Positions 1 through 9,195 of a DNA stretch of 64,000 nt are shown here, in pieces. Numbering within the stretch: the first letter of the stretch is position 1; the number at the start of each line of letters is the position of its first letter. The translations under genes and the position numbers were made by a program. This stretch comes from Alteromonas confluentis. Its GTDB lineage: Bacteria; Pseudomonadota; Gammaproteobacteria; Enterobacterales; Alteromonadaceae. The stretch is from assembly GCF_001757105.1 (NCBI RefSeq), contig NZ_MDHN01000010.1:62001-126000 (forward strand), written 5' to 3'. The notes beneath the pieces are model-generated. The model was not told the origin of the DNA. It ran no database searches and saw only the letters and a list, made by a program, of their open reading frames with translations.

Positions 1-911
1 TGTTGCTCACGAATGCGATCTGACATCACCCGCCAGAAGCTGTGCGGTACGTGTCGTATAGTATCAATTCTAAACGCGTCTGCGCCCTGCTCTATCCAGT
101 ATAAATAAGAATTAATCAGATAATCCTGCACGTCCGCATTCGACTCATCCAGGTTCGACAGCTCCACTAAATCAGGAAAAGGATGAAAGAAAGCCTGCAG
201 CGGATTGGAGGGGTCGAGTTCTGTAGGATGAAGGTTGCCATGGTCAGCCACCAGCTTGCCGCTAGCATCATAGATTTCACCAAAGCCAGGTTGATCCACC
301 GGCATAGTAAAGCTGGGCGAACCGTGATTTGCCACAATGTCGAATACTGTTTTGAGTCCGGCATCATGCATGGCACTGGTGTAGTCTTTCACACTGAGGG
401 AATCGCTGACCAAGTGCTCATCCGCTTTGTAAAAATTCGTCGCCCAATAACCGTGATAACCGGTTTTCCCACCGTCTTTAAACTGACCGCCATAGGTGAT
501 TTGTTCACTACCGGTAAAAGCCTGGTTCGGGTTATCAACGACCGGGGTTAACCACACCGCAGTGAATCCCATTGCTTTAATGAAATCGATATTGTCGACC
601 ACACCTTGTAAGTCTCCTCCCATGTAGCCCACGTTAGCGTATTGACCGTCCGGTCCATCGAGTCGCAGTTCCCAGGTAGGATGCTCGCCACCCTGGGTTT
701 CATAATTGTTTGTTGGGTCACCGTCGACAAAACGGTCAGTCATAATGAAGTAAATAGCCTCTGCGCTAAACGGCTCATTGGTTCCCTGTAAAACTGGGGG
801 ATTTGTTATAGCCTGCGCTGCCGCAGATTCTGTGGATGTGCTTTTACACGCTGATAAACCCGCTGCAGTGGCCAGCAGCATACATTGGGTAAGTTTTGAT
901 AGTTTCATCAT
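1..911 (-). CDS. GH13 alpha-amylase lipoprotein, 3' part cut by window edge
   Basis: About 303 N-terminal residues are visible; the C-terminus lies beyond the left edge. The protein should hydrolyse alpha-1,4-glucan at the cell surface or in the periplasm. A lipoprotein signal ends in the lipobox LSAC (Cys about residue 22). GH13 regions visible are region I (DIVANH) and region II (AFRIDTIRH, nucleophile Asp near residue 283); the acid/base Glu and the third Asp lie outside the window. The start ATG at 911 overlaps the stop of the upstream transporter gene as ATGA, which suggests translational coupling; a second ATG follows directly at 908. It is the last visible gene of a minus-strand unit of amylase, transporter and amylase. 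Substrate specificity (amylase or cyclomaltodextrinase) cannot be fixed from this part. Confidence 0.9.
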   Translation of the reverse strand, partial: MMKLSKLTQCMLLATAAGLSACKSTSTESAAAQAITNPPVLQGTNEPFSAEAIYFIMTDRFVDGDPTNNYETQGGEHPTWELRLDGPDGQYANVGYMGGDLQGVVDNIDFIKAMGFTAVWLTPVVDNPNQAFTGSEQITYGGQFKDGGKTGYHGYWATNFYKADEHLVSDSLSVKDYTSAMHDAGLKTVFDIVANHGSPSFTMPVDQPGFGEIYDASGKLVADHGNLHPTELDPSNPLQAFFHPFPDLVELSNLDESNADVQDYLINSYLYWIEQGADAFRIDTIRHVPHSFWRVMSDRIREQ

Positions 912-2365
912 AGTTCCTTGTCTACCGCCTGCTGACTATTGAGTTCGTTCTCGCGAACAAACAAAACAGCAATCGCGCCGCAGATCATCGATACACCAGC
1001 GACCAGAATGATATTGATCGCGGTGTTGTCAAACAGGCTGCTTAAAATCCAACCGGCAGTGAGTCCGGCCACAATTTGCGGAATGGCAACGGTAAAATTG
1101 AAGATCCCCATATACACACCGGTTTTTTCTGCAGGTAATGAGCCTGCGAGCATGGCATAAGGCATGGCAAGGATTGCTGCCCAGGCGATACCCACACCAA
1201 TCATCGGTATCACTAAATTGACAGCCCCTTGGGGCACCGTGACTTCGGTGATAAGCAAATTAACGTGTACGGCTTCCAGATCCTGGAAAAAGAGAAAACT
1301 GATGTAACCAATGCCACCTAACAACAGTGAACCGGCATAAATGGTTTTACGGCCAAAACCATCGGCTAAGCGAGCCAGAAATACTGAGAACACGGCCGCA
1401 AATACACTGTAGGCCGCAAACAATATCCCCACCCAATCACCGGCAGCCCCTTTTGCAGCAACAACAAACTCGGGCATGCTACCTACCGACGCAATATAGG
1501 CAGGATCGAACCATTGTTTGTCTATATTCCATATGTGCTGGGTGATGGCGGGCATGGTATAGACCCACATGATATAAAGCGCAAACCAGGAAAAAAACTG
1601 CACCACCGCCAACTGCTTCATGGTGTCAGGCATGGTTTTTACCAGTGTCCAGAATGGGGTTTTCTCTGCCTGCGTTGCATCGTCAACATTCAGCCCTTTG
1701 TAACGGGCATAATCTTCTGGTGCGTACTCTTTGGTTCGAATAACAGTCCAAATCACCGTTCCCAATAAGACAGTGGCGCCAATATAAAATGCCCACACCA
1801 CAGAAGGTGCCACCTCACCTAACGCAGCCGTATTATCCAAGCCAACCACGTTGGTTAGAATGAAAGGCAATAAGGAACCGATAACGGCACCAATATTAAT
1901 CAGTAGCGCTTGTACAGAGTAACCGGCATTACGCTGTGACGCGGGTACCATGTCGGAAACCAGTGAGCGGAAGGGTTGAAAACAAACGTTAAAAGAAGCG
2001 TCCATAAGCGCCAACATCATTGCGCCAAACAGCATCGGAGCCATTAACGTAACGAAGAGTGGCGCATTTGGCATTAGCAACATGCCAATAGCCGCGGCGA
2101 TGGCGCCGGCGAGAATAAAGGGGCGTCTACGACCTAACCGGTTCCAGGTTCGGTCTGATGCAGAGCCAACAATAGGTTGAATGATCAGCCCCATAATAGG
2201 CGCCACCAACCAAAATAATGCCAGTGAGTGTAAGTCTGCCCCGAGATCAGAAAGAATGCGACTGACATTGGCATTTTGCAGGGCAAACCCAAACTGCACA
2301 CCGAGGAAGCCAAAACTGACATTCCATATTTGCCAGAAAGGTAAGGTAGGTTGTGTTTTATTCAT
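908..2365 (-). CDS. MFS sugar:cation symporter, maltose/sucrose (SUT/GPH-like) type
   Basis: A 485-residue polytopic inner-membrane protein with about 12 hydrophobic segments. The loop after the second helix carries RLGRRRPFI, typical of the sucrose/maltose SUT-GPH branch of the major facilitator superfamily, and a later loop has FGRKTIYAGS. From its position between two amylase genes it most likely imports maltose or maltodextrin released by the amylases into the cytoplasm. It starts 18 bp downstream of the upstream amylase gene and overlaps the following one by 4 bp, so the three form one operon. The family assignment is sound; the exact sugar is inferred from context only. Confidence 0.9.
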   Translation of the reverse strand: MNKTQPTLPFWQIWNVSFGFLGVQFGFALQNANVSRILSDLGADLHSLALFWLVAPIMGLIIQPIVGSASDRTWNRLGRRRPFILAGAIAAAIGMLLMPNAPLFVTLMAPMLFGAMMLALMDASFNVCFQPFRSLVSDMVPASQRNAGYSVQALLINIGAVIGSLLPFILTNVVGLDNTAALGEVAPSVVWAFYIGATVLLGTVIWTVIRTKEYAPEDYARYKGLNVDDATQAEKTPFWTLVKTMPDTMKQLAVVQFFSWFALYIMWVYTMPAITQHIWNIDKQWFDPAYIASVGSMPEFVVAAKGAAGDWVGILFAAYSVFAAVFSVFLARLADGFGRKTIYAGSLLLGGIGYISFLFFQDLEAVHVNLLITEVTVPQGAVNLVIPMIGVGIAWAAILAMPYAMLAGSLPAEKTGVYMGIFNFTVAIPQIVAGLTAGWILSSLFDNTAINIILVAGVSMICGAIAVLFVRENELNSQQAVDKEL

Positions 2366-2383
2366 TTTATTCTCTAATTATAA

Positions 2384-4237
2384 TTATTTGCTGATCAGCC
2401 ACACGGTTGCCTGGTTCGCAGGCACCTCAAGCGTGCTGTCTAGCGCCTTGGTGGCAAAGCCTTTCGCGTCGACACGCTGAATTTGTGAGAATGTCGACAG
2501 GCGCTCATCAAAACGATATATATCGAGGGCTTTCTCGTCGCCCTTGTTAAGCACGACCATGAGTTGTTGCTGGGTTTCTGCGTCGTGACGAAAATACACG
2601 TAAGTACCGTCGAACGGAACGAAATGCGTCATTTCCCCGCTAAATAATGTTGGATAAGATTGACGCAATTGCAACAAATTACGAATAAACTGTTGTGCAT
2701 TTGTCTGTTCGGGGGTTAATCCCTGCCCCGTAAATCCGTTGCTGCTATCGCCCTTCCAGCCACCCGGAAAATTGCTACGAATGATCCCGTGGTCTTCCGT
2801 ACCCGGATTTTGCATTAACAGTTCTGTACCATAGAAAATCTGCGGTATCCCTCGGGTAGTCAGAATGGTTGTCATGGCCATTTTCCACTTATCAATATCA
2901 TGGCCAAGTTGGGTGTAAATACGACTCATATCATGATTATCGGCAAATATGACCAATTTAGACGGATCACCATAAATAAAGTCGCCTGCCAGCACTTCAA
3001 AGAGCTTTTTCAACCCAGTTCCCCAGCCCTCATCTTCATTAAGCGCGGTAACCAAAGCGGCTTGAAGCGGAAAATCCATCACCCCTGGCAACCAGGATTT
3101 ATAACCGTCTTTACGCAAGGTGCCGTGCTGCCAATAGGAGGTAATAACAGGATTAACAGACCATTCCTCACCGACGATATTTAATTGGGGATATTCGGTC
3201 ATTAATCGATGGGTCCAGGCCGACAAAAAGGCCTTGTCTGAATAGGAATACGTGTCTACACGGATGCCGCTTAATCCCGCATATTCAACCCACCAAACGG
3301 CATTTTGAATGAGGTACGTGGCAAGCTTAGGATTGCTCTGGTTTAAATCTGGCATCGAGGGCACAAACCAGCCATCGTTAAAGGCGGCTTTATCGAATTG
3401 GGTTCCATGAATGTCGTGCATGGTTTCGCGAATATGCGTGGTCGCGGAAAATTCCCCATCGTGATGTATCCAGTTTTCATCCGGTGCAGTGTTCATCCAC
3501 GGATGATTGCCCCCAATATGGTTAAGCACCATATCCATGATGAGACCAATACCCTGCTCTTTGGCCGCAACACTTAATTTTTTGTAGTCAGCATTACTGC
3601 CATACCGGGGATCAATGTTGTAGTAGTCTGTAATCGCATAGCCATGATAGGAGTAGCTGTCCATGGCATTTTCAAGCAAAGGCATTGACCAAATTTGGGT
3701 AAATCCCATTTTGCTCAGGTAATCAAGGTGATTAATTATTCCTTGAATGTCGCCGCCATGACGCCCGCCTTTATTTTCTCTGTCGAGTGCATCTTTATAA
3801 CCATCAACATCATCATTTTGGGTGTCGCCATTTGAAAATCGATCTGGCGTTAATAAATAAATTGTATCTTTACTATCGAACCCTTGTCGGTTGGCAGAAC
3901 CCGTTTGCCGCGCATGCAACGCATAATCCAGCGTGATCGTGTCACCGGATTTCTTTTCGATAGTGAGTGACACCTTACCCGGTTTAGCATCGTCACTGAT
4001 TTCCAAGTCGACAAATAAGGTATTGTCATTGGAAGAAGGGACGATGCCTTTAACAACAACCCCCGGAAAATTTGTTGTAACAGTACCGTCTCCCACTCCC
4101 TCTTCTTCAATCAGCAACTGCAAATGACTTTCTTGCATGCCAACCCACCACATGGGAGGCGAAATCGTGGCAGCCTGCGATGCTGACAAAAAGAAGGCAC
4201 TGGTTAAAATGCTTGAGGTTAAGCGGCTGATTTTCAT
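2384..4237 (-). CDS. Secreted GH13 alpha-amylase family enzyme (cyclomaltodextrinase/neopullulanase-like)
   Basis: A 617-residue glucan hydrolase with a Sec signal peptide (about residues 1-23, cleavage after SQAA), an N-terminal beta-sandwich of about 90 residues like the cyclomaltodextrinase N domain, a TIM barrel from about 125 to 500 and a C-terminal beta domain. The four GH13 regions are intact: DMVLNH, GIRVDTY (nucleophile D328), IVGEEW (acid/base E357) and FADNHD (D436). The N domain resembles that of SusA-type neopullulanases, which act in the periplasm on maltodextrins already imported by the receptor. It is the first gene of the minus-strand amylase-transporter-amylase unit and is divergent from the TonB-dependent receptor. 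The shared upstream region holds a predicted operator. Confidence 0.93.
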   Translation of the reverse strand: MKISRLTSSILTSAFFLSASQAATISPPMWWVGMQESHLQLLIEEEGVGDGTVTTNFPGVVVKGIVPSSNDNTLFVDLEISDDAKPGKVSLTIEKKSGDTITLDYALHARQTGSANRQGFDSKDTIYLLTPDRFSNGDTQNDDVDGYKDALDRENKGGRHGGDIQGIINHLDYLSKMGFTQIWSMPLLENAMDSYSYHGYAITDYYNIDPRYGSNADYKKLSVAAKEQGIGLIMDMVLNHIGGNHPWMNTAPDENWIHHDGEFSATTHIRETMHDIHGTQFDKAAFNDGWFVPSMPDLNQSNPKLATYLIQNAVWWVEYAGLSGIRVDTYSYSDKAFLSAWTHRLMTEYPQLNIVGEEWSVNPVITSYWQHGTLRKDGYKSWLPGVMDFPLQAALVTALNEDEGWGTGLKKLFEVLAGDFIYGDPSKLVIFADNHDMSRIYTQLGHDIDKWKMAMTTILTTRGIPQIFYGTELLMQNPGTEDHGIIRSNFPGGWKGDSSNGFTGQGLTPEQTNAQQFIRNLLQLRQSYPTLFSGEMTHFVPFDGTYVYFRHDAETQQQLMVVLNKGDEKALDIYRFDERLSTFSQIQRVDAKGFATKALDSTLEVPANQATVWLISK

Positions 4238-4649
4238 ACTTGGGGTTCCTGACTACAGCTTTTGTTTTTACATGCTGTTAACGATACGTTAATTGCTAGG
4301 AGATACTACCTTGTACTGCCAAAGCGCACCAAACCCCTGCATACGTATTCAAAGAAATTAGACAGATGCGTCTTTCGTGACTATATAAATATTTGAGAAG
4401 CGTTTGAATCTCTTGGGTTTTTTACACAAATGCAACATTACAACCCCCTTACACAAAACACCTCAATTCTGAATCAATTAAGCCATAAATGGAAAAAATA
4501 CCCACAATGCATATACATCATGGAATTATAAAAACTTAATCAATTAAGAAAAAACAAAAAACTTCTTGCGAATTATAAAAACAACGCCTATTGTTAATGC
4601 AATGTTGCAGCAATGCACATCATGTAAAAGCACAAAAGGGCACTACAAA
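4238..4649. promoter_or_regulatory. Divergent control region between amylase and TonB receptor
   Basis: An AT-rich 412-bp gap between two divergently read starch genes. It contains the palindrome-like site at 4338-4351 and a weak ribosome-binding site AAGGG 9 nt before the receptor ATG at 4650. No open frame in it looks coding. No convincing -35/-10 pair could be chosen by eye. Confidence 0.6.
4338..4351. promoter_or_regulatory. Predicted operator TGCATACGTATTCA (copy 1)
   Basis: The 14-mer TGCATACGTATTCA is a near-palindrome with core ATACGTAT and a central CG, as in many LacI-family operators. The same 14-mer is found at 19946-19959 upstream of the paralogous receptor, and a 12-of-14 match at 13754-13767 upstream of the second lipoprotein amylase. 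The repetition and positions are seen directly. Binding by a MalR-like LacI-family regulator is inference; no regulator gene is in the window. Confidence 0.65.
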
Positions 4650-7553
4650 ATGAAGAAAACACAATTTTTTAAACCCGCTGTCCTGACGCTGGCTGTCAGC
4701 TCAGCGCTCTACTCTGGCGTAATCAGCGCACAACAAACAGAAAATGCTGATGCTAAAGACGTGGAAGTCATTGCTGTTAAAGGTATTCGAGGCTCGCTGA
4801 TGCGGGCTCAGGCCGTTAAGATGGATAACTCATCCATTGTTGAAGCAATTTCTGCTGAAGATATCGGTAAACTGCCAGACTCCTCTATCGCTGAATCACT
4901 GGCACGATTGCCTGGTATGGCCGGTGAACGCGTAGGTGGTCGTACTTCCGGTGTTTCAGTTCGTGGTTTTAAAGAAGACTTCACCGGTACTTCATTGAAT
5001 GGTCGTGAACTTATCGGTATCGGTGACAACCGTGGTGTGGAATACGATTTGTATCCATCAGAAATCATGACTGGTGCAACCATTTATAAAACCGCCGATG
5101 CCTCCCTGTTAGTTCAGGGTATTGGTGGTACGGTAGACCTGCAAACCGTGCGCCCTCTTGCAGCCCAGGAGACGCTTACTCTCACTGGCGTTTATGAAAT
5201 GGGTGGCAACGACTCTGATAACCCGGAGTTCGACAACACCGGTAAGCGCTACGCCTTGTCTTTCGTTGAAAAATTCGCCGACGACACCATGGGTATCGCG
5301 GTTGCTGTGGCAACGACAGAATCACCGCGTAACGAAAGAAAATACGGTGTTTGGGGCTACGGTGAAAACGAAAATACCGGTGCCATCGTTCCTTCAGGTC
5401 TTGATACGCAAGCAATTAGCCGCGTTCTGGAACGCGACACCTTCTCGGGTATTTTCCAATGGCGTCCTACTGACGATTTAGACATTGTGGTAGATGCGCT
5501 TAGCATTGATTATTCAGACTCAGGTGTGATTCGTGGATTTATCGAACCGTTCGAGCTGGATGAAGCGGCGCAAAATGGTTCAGGCGTAAATACAACCGGT
5601 GTGCAACGTGCCGCCAATCCTGTTTTACGTACCGACCCTGCGCAGAAAGACGGTGAACTGACTACCTTTGGTCTTAACGTTAACTATCACCTGAATGATG
5701 AATGGTCAGTTACATTAGACGTTGCAGATAGCAGCTCCGAGAAACGCGATTTGCGCGGTGAGTCTTATGCCGGTATTGCCAGAAGTGGCTCTGACATTGG
5801 CGATGGTGCTTCTCGTACACGTAACTTCGAGATGAGCTCAGACGGAATTTTCTTTACCGGTTCAACAGGACTTGGTGCTTTTTCCGACCCGAGTCTGTTA
5901 CAACTTACCGGCCCGCAAACCTGGGGTGGCGGTATGGCAGCCCTTGCTGATGAATTTACGGCATTGGGTGGCAGTTTCGAAAACGCGCAAGACGGCTTCC
6001 TGAACTACGCGGATTTCGAAGAAGAATTAACCACGGTACGTCTTGAAACTGAAGGTCTGGTTGAATGGGGTATCGTCAATAAAGTTAATGTAGGGGTGGC
6101 ATACAGCGATCGCTACAAAATGAAAGACAACCGCGGTTTCTTTGCTACAGCCTCTAGCTTCCCTGATTCGGAAGCCATTCCAAGTGAATATTTATACGAC
6201 GGCTTAGCCGACCTCACATGGGCAGGTCTTGGTCAGGTTGTAGCTTATAACGGTTTCGCCCCTTACAACGATGGCGAATATACGCTGAACGATGCAGGCT
6301 TACTGGAACCAGATCGTCTGGGTGACACGTTTAAAATCTATGAAGAAGTGACAAGCCTTTTTGCCAAGTTTGACTTTGAGACCGAAGTCGGTGGTTTCCC
6401 TGTAATGGGTAACTTCGGTGCGCAATATGTGCAAACCGATCAACGCTCTACCGGGTACATCGGTATTGTTGGCGAGAACTTCAAAGTATGTGACGCTGAC
6501 AACAACAACGTTATCGACGCCGATTGTATTCAGGATATTTCTGACGACTACTCACACTTCCTGCCAAGTCTGAATGTGACGGTTGAAGTGGGCGACAACC
6601 AGTTCTTACGCTTTGCAGCAACGAAAACCATCAGTCGTGCGCGTATTGACCAGATGAAAGCTTCAGGCTTTGTGAAGTACGATCAAAACCTTAACCTGGT
6701 CGCGATCCCTAACAACCAGGCTGCAGTAGACCAGTACGGTACACCATGGTCTAAATTCCAGGGTAATCCGCGATTACGTCCGCTGGAAGCGAACAACTTT
6801 GATATTTCGTTCGAGAACTACTTCGAAGACGAAGGTTATATTGCTGTAGCCATGTTCTACAAAGACCTGGTTAACTGGACACGTGACGGTAACCTGACTA
6901 TCGACTTCACCAACGATGAAACAAACGGTGGCGCGAATTATTACATTCCAAGCTTCCACAACAAGGAAGTGATCGCCGAAGAAGGCTTGGTGGGTCCTGA
7001 TGGTACTTTCTACGCTCAGGGTACAATTTTAACGCCCCCTGACACAGGTACATTCTCGTTCTTCGAAGATGGCCTGACAGGAAGCGTGAAAGGGGCTGAA
7101 GTAACAGCGCAAGTTCCACTGCGCATGGTCACTGACGTATTAGATGGTTTTGGTGTGGCTGCCTCTTACACCTACATCGATGCTGAGTTAAACGACGGTA
7201 CCGCCATTCCGGGACAGTCTGACAGAACCATGTCTCTCACCGCTTATTATGAAAAGAACGGCTTTGAAGTACGTGTTGCTGCAACAGACCGTGGTGAGTT
7301 CCTGACTTATCAACGTGGGGGCTCAAACAAAATTGAAGCCGCTACCCGTGACGGTATCACTCAGGTCGATGCACAAATCAGCTACGACTTCGAAGACAGT
7401 GGTATTCAGTATCTGGAAGGCTTACGCGTTTCTTTACAAGGTACCAACCTGACCGATGAAAAAGAAGAAACCCGCGACAGCAACGGTATCGTAACCCTGC
7501 GTCGTGAATTTGGTCCTTCATACATGCTGAACTTCAACTATTCTTTCTACTAA
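4650..7553 (+). CDS. TonB-dependent outer-membrane receptor, maltodextrin-type (TBDR1)
   Basis: A 967-residue outer-membrane receptor expected to import oligosaccharides, probably maltodextrins, using TonB energy. The chosen start MKKTQFFKPAV gives a good signal peptide ending about ISAQQ; an upstream in-frame start at 4566 would put 28 unlikely residues before it. A TonB-box-like stretch (DVEVIAV) is followed by a plug with IRGSL, EDIGKLPD, SVRGF and LNGREL and by a long beta-barrel ending in an aromatic residue (NYSFY), as usual for outer-membrane proteins. It belongs to the Xanthomonas/Caulobacter-type receptor family and is a clear paralogue of the receptor at 16945-19749. Downstream on the same strand are two halogenase-like genes and a broken GH97 gene. 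The sugar specificity is inferred from the neighbouring amylases. Confidence 0.93.
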   Translation: MKKTQFFKPAVLTLAVSSALYSGVISAQQTENADAKDVEVIAVKGIRGSLMRAQAVKMDNSSIVEAISAEDIGKLPDSSIAESLARLPGMAGERVGGRTSGVSVRGFKEDFTGTSLNGRELIGIGDNRGVEYDLYPSEIMTGATIYKTADASLLVQGIGGTVDLQTVRPLAAQETLTLTGVYEMGGNDSDNPEFDNTGKRYALSFVEKFADDTMGIAVAVATTESPRNERKYGVWGYGENENTGAIVPSGLDTQAISRVLERDTFSGIFQWRPTDDLDIVVDALSIDYSDSGVIRGFIEPFELDEAAQNGSGVNTTGVQRAANPVLRTDPAQKDGELTTFGLNVNYHLNDEWSVTLDVADSSSEKRDLRGESYAGIARSGSDIGDGASRTRNFEMSSDGIFFTGSTGLGAFSDPSLLQLTGPQTWGGGMAALADEFTALGGSFENAQDGFLNYADFEEELTTVRLETEGLVEWGIVNKVNVGVAYSDRYKMKDNRGFFATASSFPDSEAIPSEYLYDGLADLTWAGLGQVVAYNGFAPYNDGEYTLNDAGLLEPDRLGDTFKIYEEVTSLFAKFDFETEVGGFPVMGNFGAQYVQTDQRSTGYIGIVGENFKVCDADNNNVIDADCIQDISDDYSHFLPSLNVTVEVGDNQFLRFAATKTISRARIDQMKASGFVKYDQNLNLVAIPNNQAAVDQYGTPWSKFQGNPRLRPLEANNFDISFENYFEDEGYIAVAMFYKDLVNWTRDGNLTIDFTNDETNGGANYYIPSFHNKEVIAEEGLVGPDGTFYAQGTILTPPDTGTFSFFEDGLTGSVKGAEVTAQVPLRMVTDVLDGFGVAASYTYIDAELNDGTAIPGQSDRTMSLTAYYEKNGFEVRVAATDRGEFLTYQRGGSNKIEAATRDGITQVDAQISYDFEDSGIQYLEGLRVSLQGTNLTDEKEETRDSNGIVTLRREFGPSYMLNFNYSFY

Positions 7554-7559
7554 GTCGTT

Positions 7560-7593
7560 AACCATTGGCACCGGTTTTAACCGGTGCCTGGTT
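7560..7593 (+). other. Strong hairpin directly after the receptor stop codon
   Basis: The perfect inverted repeat GGCACCGGTT/AACCGGTGCC (7567-7588, 2-nt loop) extends outward as AACCA/TGGTT with a small bulge. It begins 6 nt after the receptor stop. No T-run follows, so it is more likely an mRNA 3'-end stabiliser or pause element than a terminator on its own. Confidence 0.6.
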
Positions 7594-7600
7594 CATCGTC

Positions 7601-7649
7601 GGGGAATTTACTTTCCATATTGCGCAGGCAAATTCCCCTTCTTTCATTT
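7601..7649 (+). terminator. Probable rho-independent terminator after TBDR1
   Basis: GGGGAATTT at 7601-7609 pairs with AAATTCCCC at 7630-7638 around a 20-nt loop and is followed by the T-rich TTCTTTCATTT. With the preceding hairpin it would let the receptor be made in excess over the downstream halogenases. The large loop lowers confidence. Confidence 0.5.
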
Positions 7650-7677
7650 ACTCACTTGCAAAAACTCTTAATATACT
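7647..7677 (+). promoter_or_regulatory. Weak promoter candidate for the halogenase genes
   Basis: TTTACT and TATACT lie 19 bp apart just after the putative terminator, about 20 bp before the first halogenase ATG. The spacing is longer than ideal; this is a candidate only. Confidence 0.25.
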
Positions 7678-7695
7678 TTTTTACATAGCTAATAA

Positions 7696-9195
7696 ATGGA
7701 TTCGCGTATGAGCGCTCACATTCGCAAACTTGTTGTCGCTGGCGGCGGCACCGCTGGCTGGATGGCAGCCGCACTGCTAAAAAAAGTACTTGGTCACCTG
7801 GAAATCGAGCTGGTTGAATCTCAAGATATTGGCATCGTTGGCGTAGGTGAAGCCACCATCCCACCTATTCAAACATACAACCAATTCCTTGGGTTAGATG
7901 AAAAAGCTTTCCTGAGCGAAACCAACGCGTCAATCAAACTCGCTATCCGCTTCGAAAACTGGAAACAAAAAGGCAGCAGCTATTACCACACTTTCGGTGC
8001 CCCGGGTGCGACGGTCGGCTTTGTTGGCTTCCAGCATTATTGGTTACGGGCAATGAAAGCGGGCCTGAACAAATCATTCTGGGATTACGACCTCAATTAT
8101 TTGGCGTGTAAAGCAGGTACATTCAATAAAATCCAAACCGACAATCCAGTATATCAACTCCCCTACGCTTACCATTTTGATGCCACTTTGTATGGTCAGT
8201 TTTTAAGACGATTGGCTGAAAAATCAGGCGTGGTGAGAACCGAAGGTAAAATTGAACATGTAAAAACAAACCCAGAAACCGGGTTTGTGGAGGCGTTGCA
8301 ACTTACCAGCGGTAAACAAATCCACGGCGACCTGTTTCTCGACTGCACCGGTATGCGTGGTCTACTGCTACAAAAAACACTCGGCGTCGAATACGAAGAC
8401 TGGTCAAAGTGGTTGTGTGCAGATTCAGCCCTTGCCGTACCTTCCCAGCGCCATGAGAAAACCGCTCCGTTCACTCGCAGCATCGCCCACGAGAGTGGGT
8501 GGCAGTGGCGAATTCCGCTAACACATCGAAATGGCAATGGGCTGGTTTACAGTTCCCGTTATATGGATGACGACACCGCTGAACAAACCCTGATGTCTAA
8601 TCTGGACACCGCCCCCTTAGATACGCCGCGAAAGATCACCTTTCGAACCGGACGTACCGTTAAACAATGGCACAAGAATGTCATTGGAATCGGGCTTTCC
8701 AGCGGATTTCTGGAACCCCTGGAATCCACCAGCATACATCTTATTCAAAGTGGTATTGTCCGCTTGCTTAAAATGTTTCCAAATCATGCCATCACCCCCA
8801 GCATGGAAGCGCTGTACAACGCCGAATCAAAAGAAGAATTTGAAACGATTCGAGACTTTATCATTTTGCACTATAACGTGACTGAACGTGATGACTCTGA
8901 GTTTTGGCGAGACATGCAAAAACTCGCACTTCCTGAAAGACTTGCCACCAAAATAGATGCCTTTCGCGACACCGCGACGCTGCATAATGAACAGAACGAT
9001 ATATTTCGCGATGCTTCATGGGTTGAGGTGATGCTCGGCCAAGGGATAATGCCGCAAAGCTACCATCCTTCTGCCAATAACTTCTCTGATCAAGAGATCC
9101 TCGCGATCATGCAGAAAATAGAAGCCGCCAAACTGCAGCCTTTGGGCAGTCTTGTGGCACATGATGATTTTCTTCGCAAGATCACGGCGAACTGA
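7696..9195 (+). CDS. Flavin-dependent tryptophan-halogenase-like protein 1
   Basis: A 499-residue member of the tryptophan halogenase family (Pfam PF04820). These enzymes use reduced FAD, oxygen and halide to halogenate an aromatic substrate. It has the FAD-binding GGGTAG (16-21), the conserved GVGEATIP, the Lys before LAIRFENW (K81, equivalent to catalytic Lys79 of PrnA), the WxWxIP halogenase signature (WQWRIP, 269-274) and the PLEST Glu (E343, equivalent to PrnA Glu346). All key residues are therefore kept. The start could be ATG 7696 or ATG 7708 (MSAHIRK); neither has a strong ribosome-binding site. The stop overlaps the next start as TGATG. Family members of this kind often sit beside TonB receptors in Alteromonadales, Caulobacterales and Xanthomonadales; BrvH of Brevundimonas is a characterised example. 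No tryptophan-modification pathway is visible here, so the real substrate is unknown. Confidence 0.9.
   Translation: MDSRMSAHIRKLVVAGGGTAGWMAAALLKKVLGHLEIELVESQDIGIVGVGEATIPPIQTYNQFLGLDEKAFLSETNASIKLAIRFENWKQKGSSYYHTFGAPGATVGFVGFQHYWLRAMKAGLNKSFWDYDLNYLACKAGTFNKIQTDNPVYQLPYAYHFDATLYGQFLRRLAEKSGVVRTEGKIEHVKTNPETGFVEALQLTSGKQIHGDLFLDCTGMRGLLLQKTLGVEYEDWSKWLCADSALAVPSQRHEKTAPFTRSIAHESGWQWRIPLTHRNGNGLVYSSRYMDDDTAEQTLMSNLDTAPLDTPRKITFRTGRTVKQWHKNVIGIGLSSGFLEPLESTSIHLIQSGIVRLLKMFPNHAITPSMEALYNAESKEEFETIRDFIILHYNVTERDDSEFWRDMQKLALPERLATKIDAFRDTATLHNEQNDIFRDASWVEVMLGQGIMPQSYHPSANNFSDQEILAIMQKIEAAKLQPLGSLVAHDDFLRKITAN

Noticed and set aside
4566..4649. Upstream in-frame extension of TBDR1
   Set aside because: It would put 28 non-hydrophobic residues before a complete signal peptide, and AAGGG precedes the ATG at 4650.
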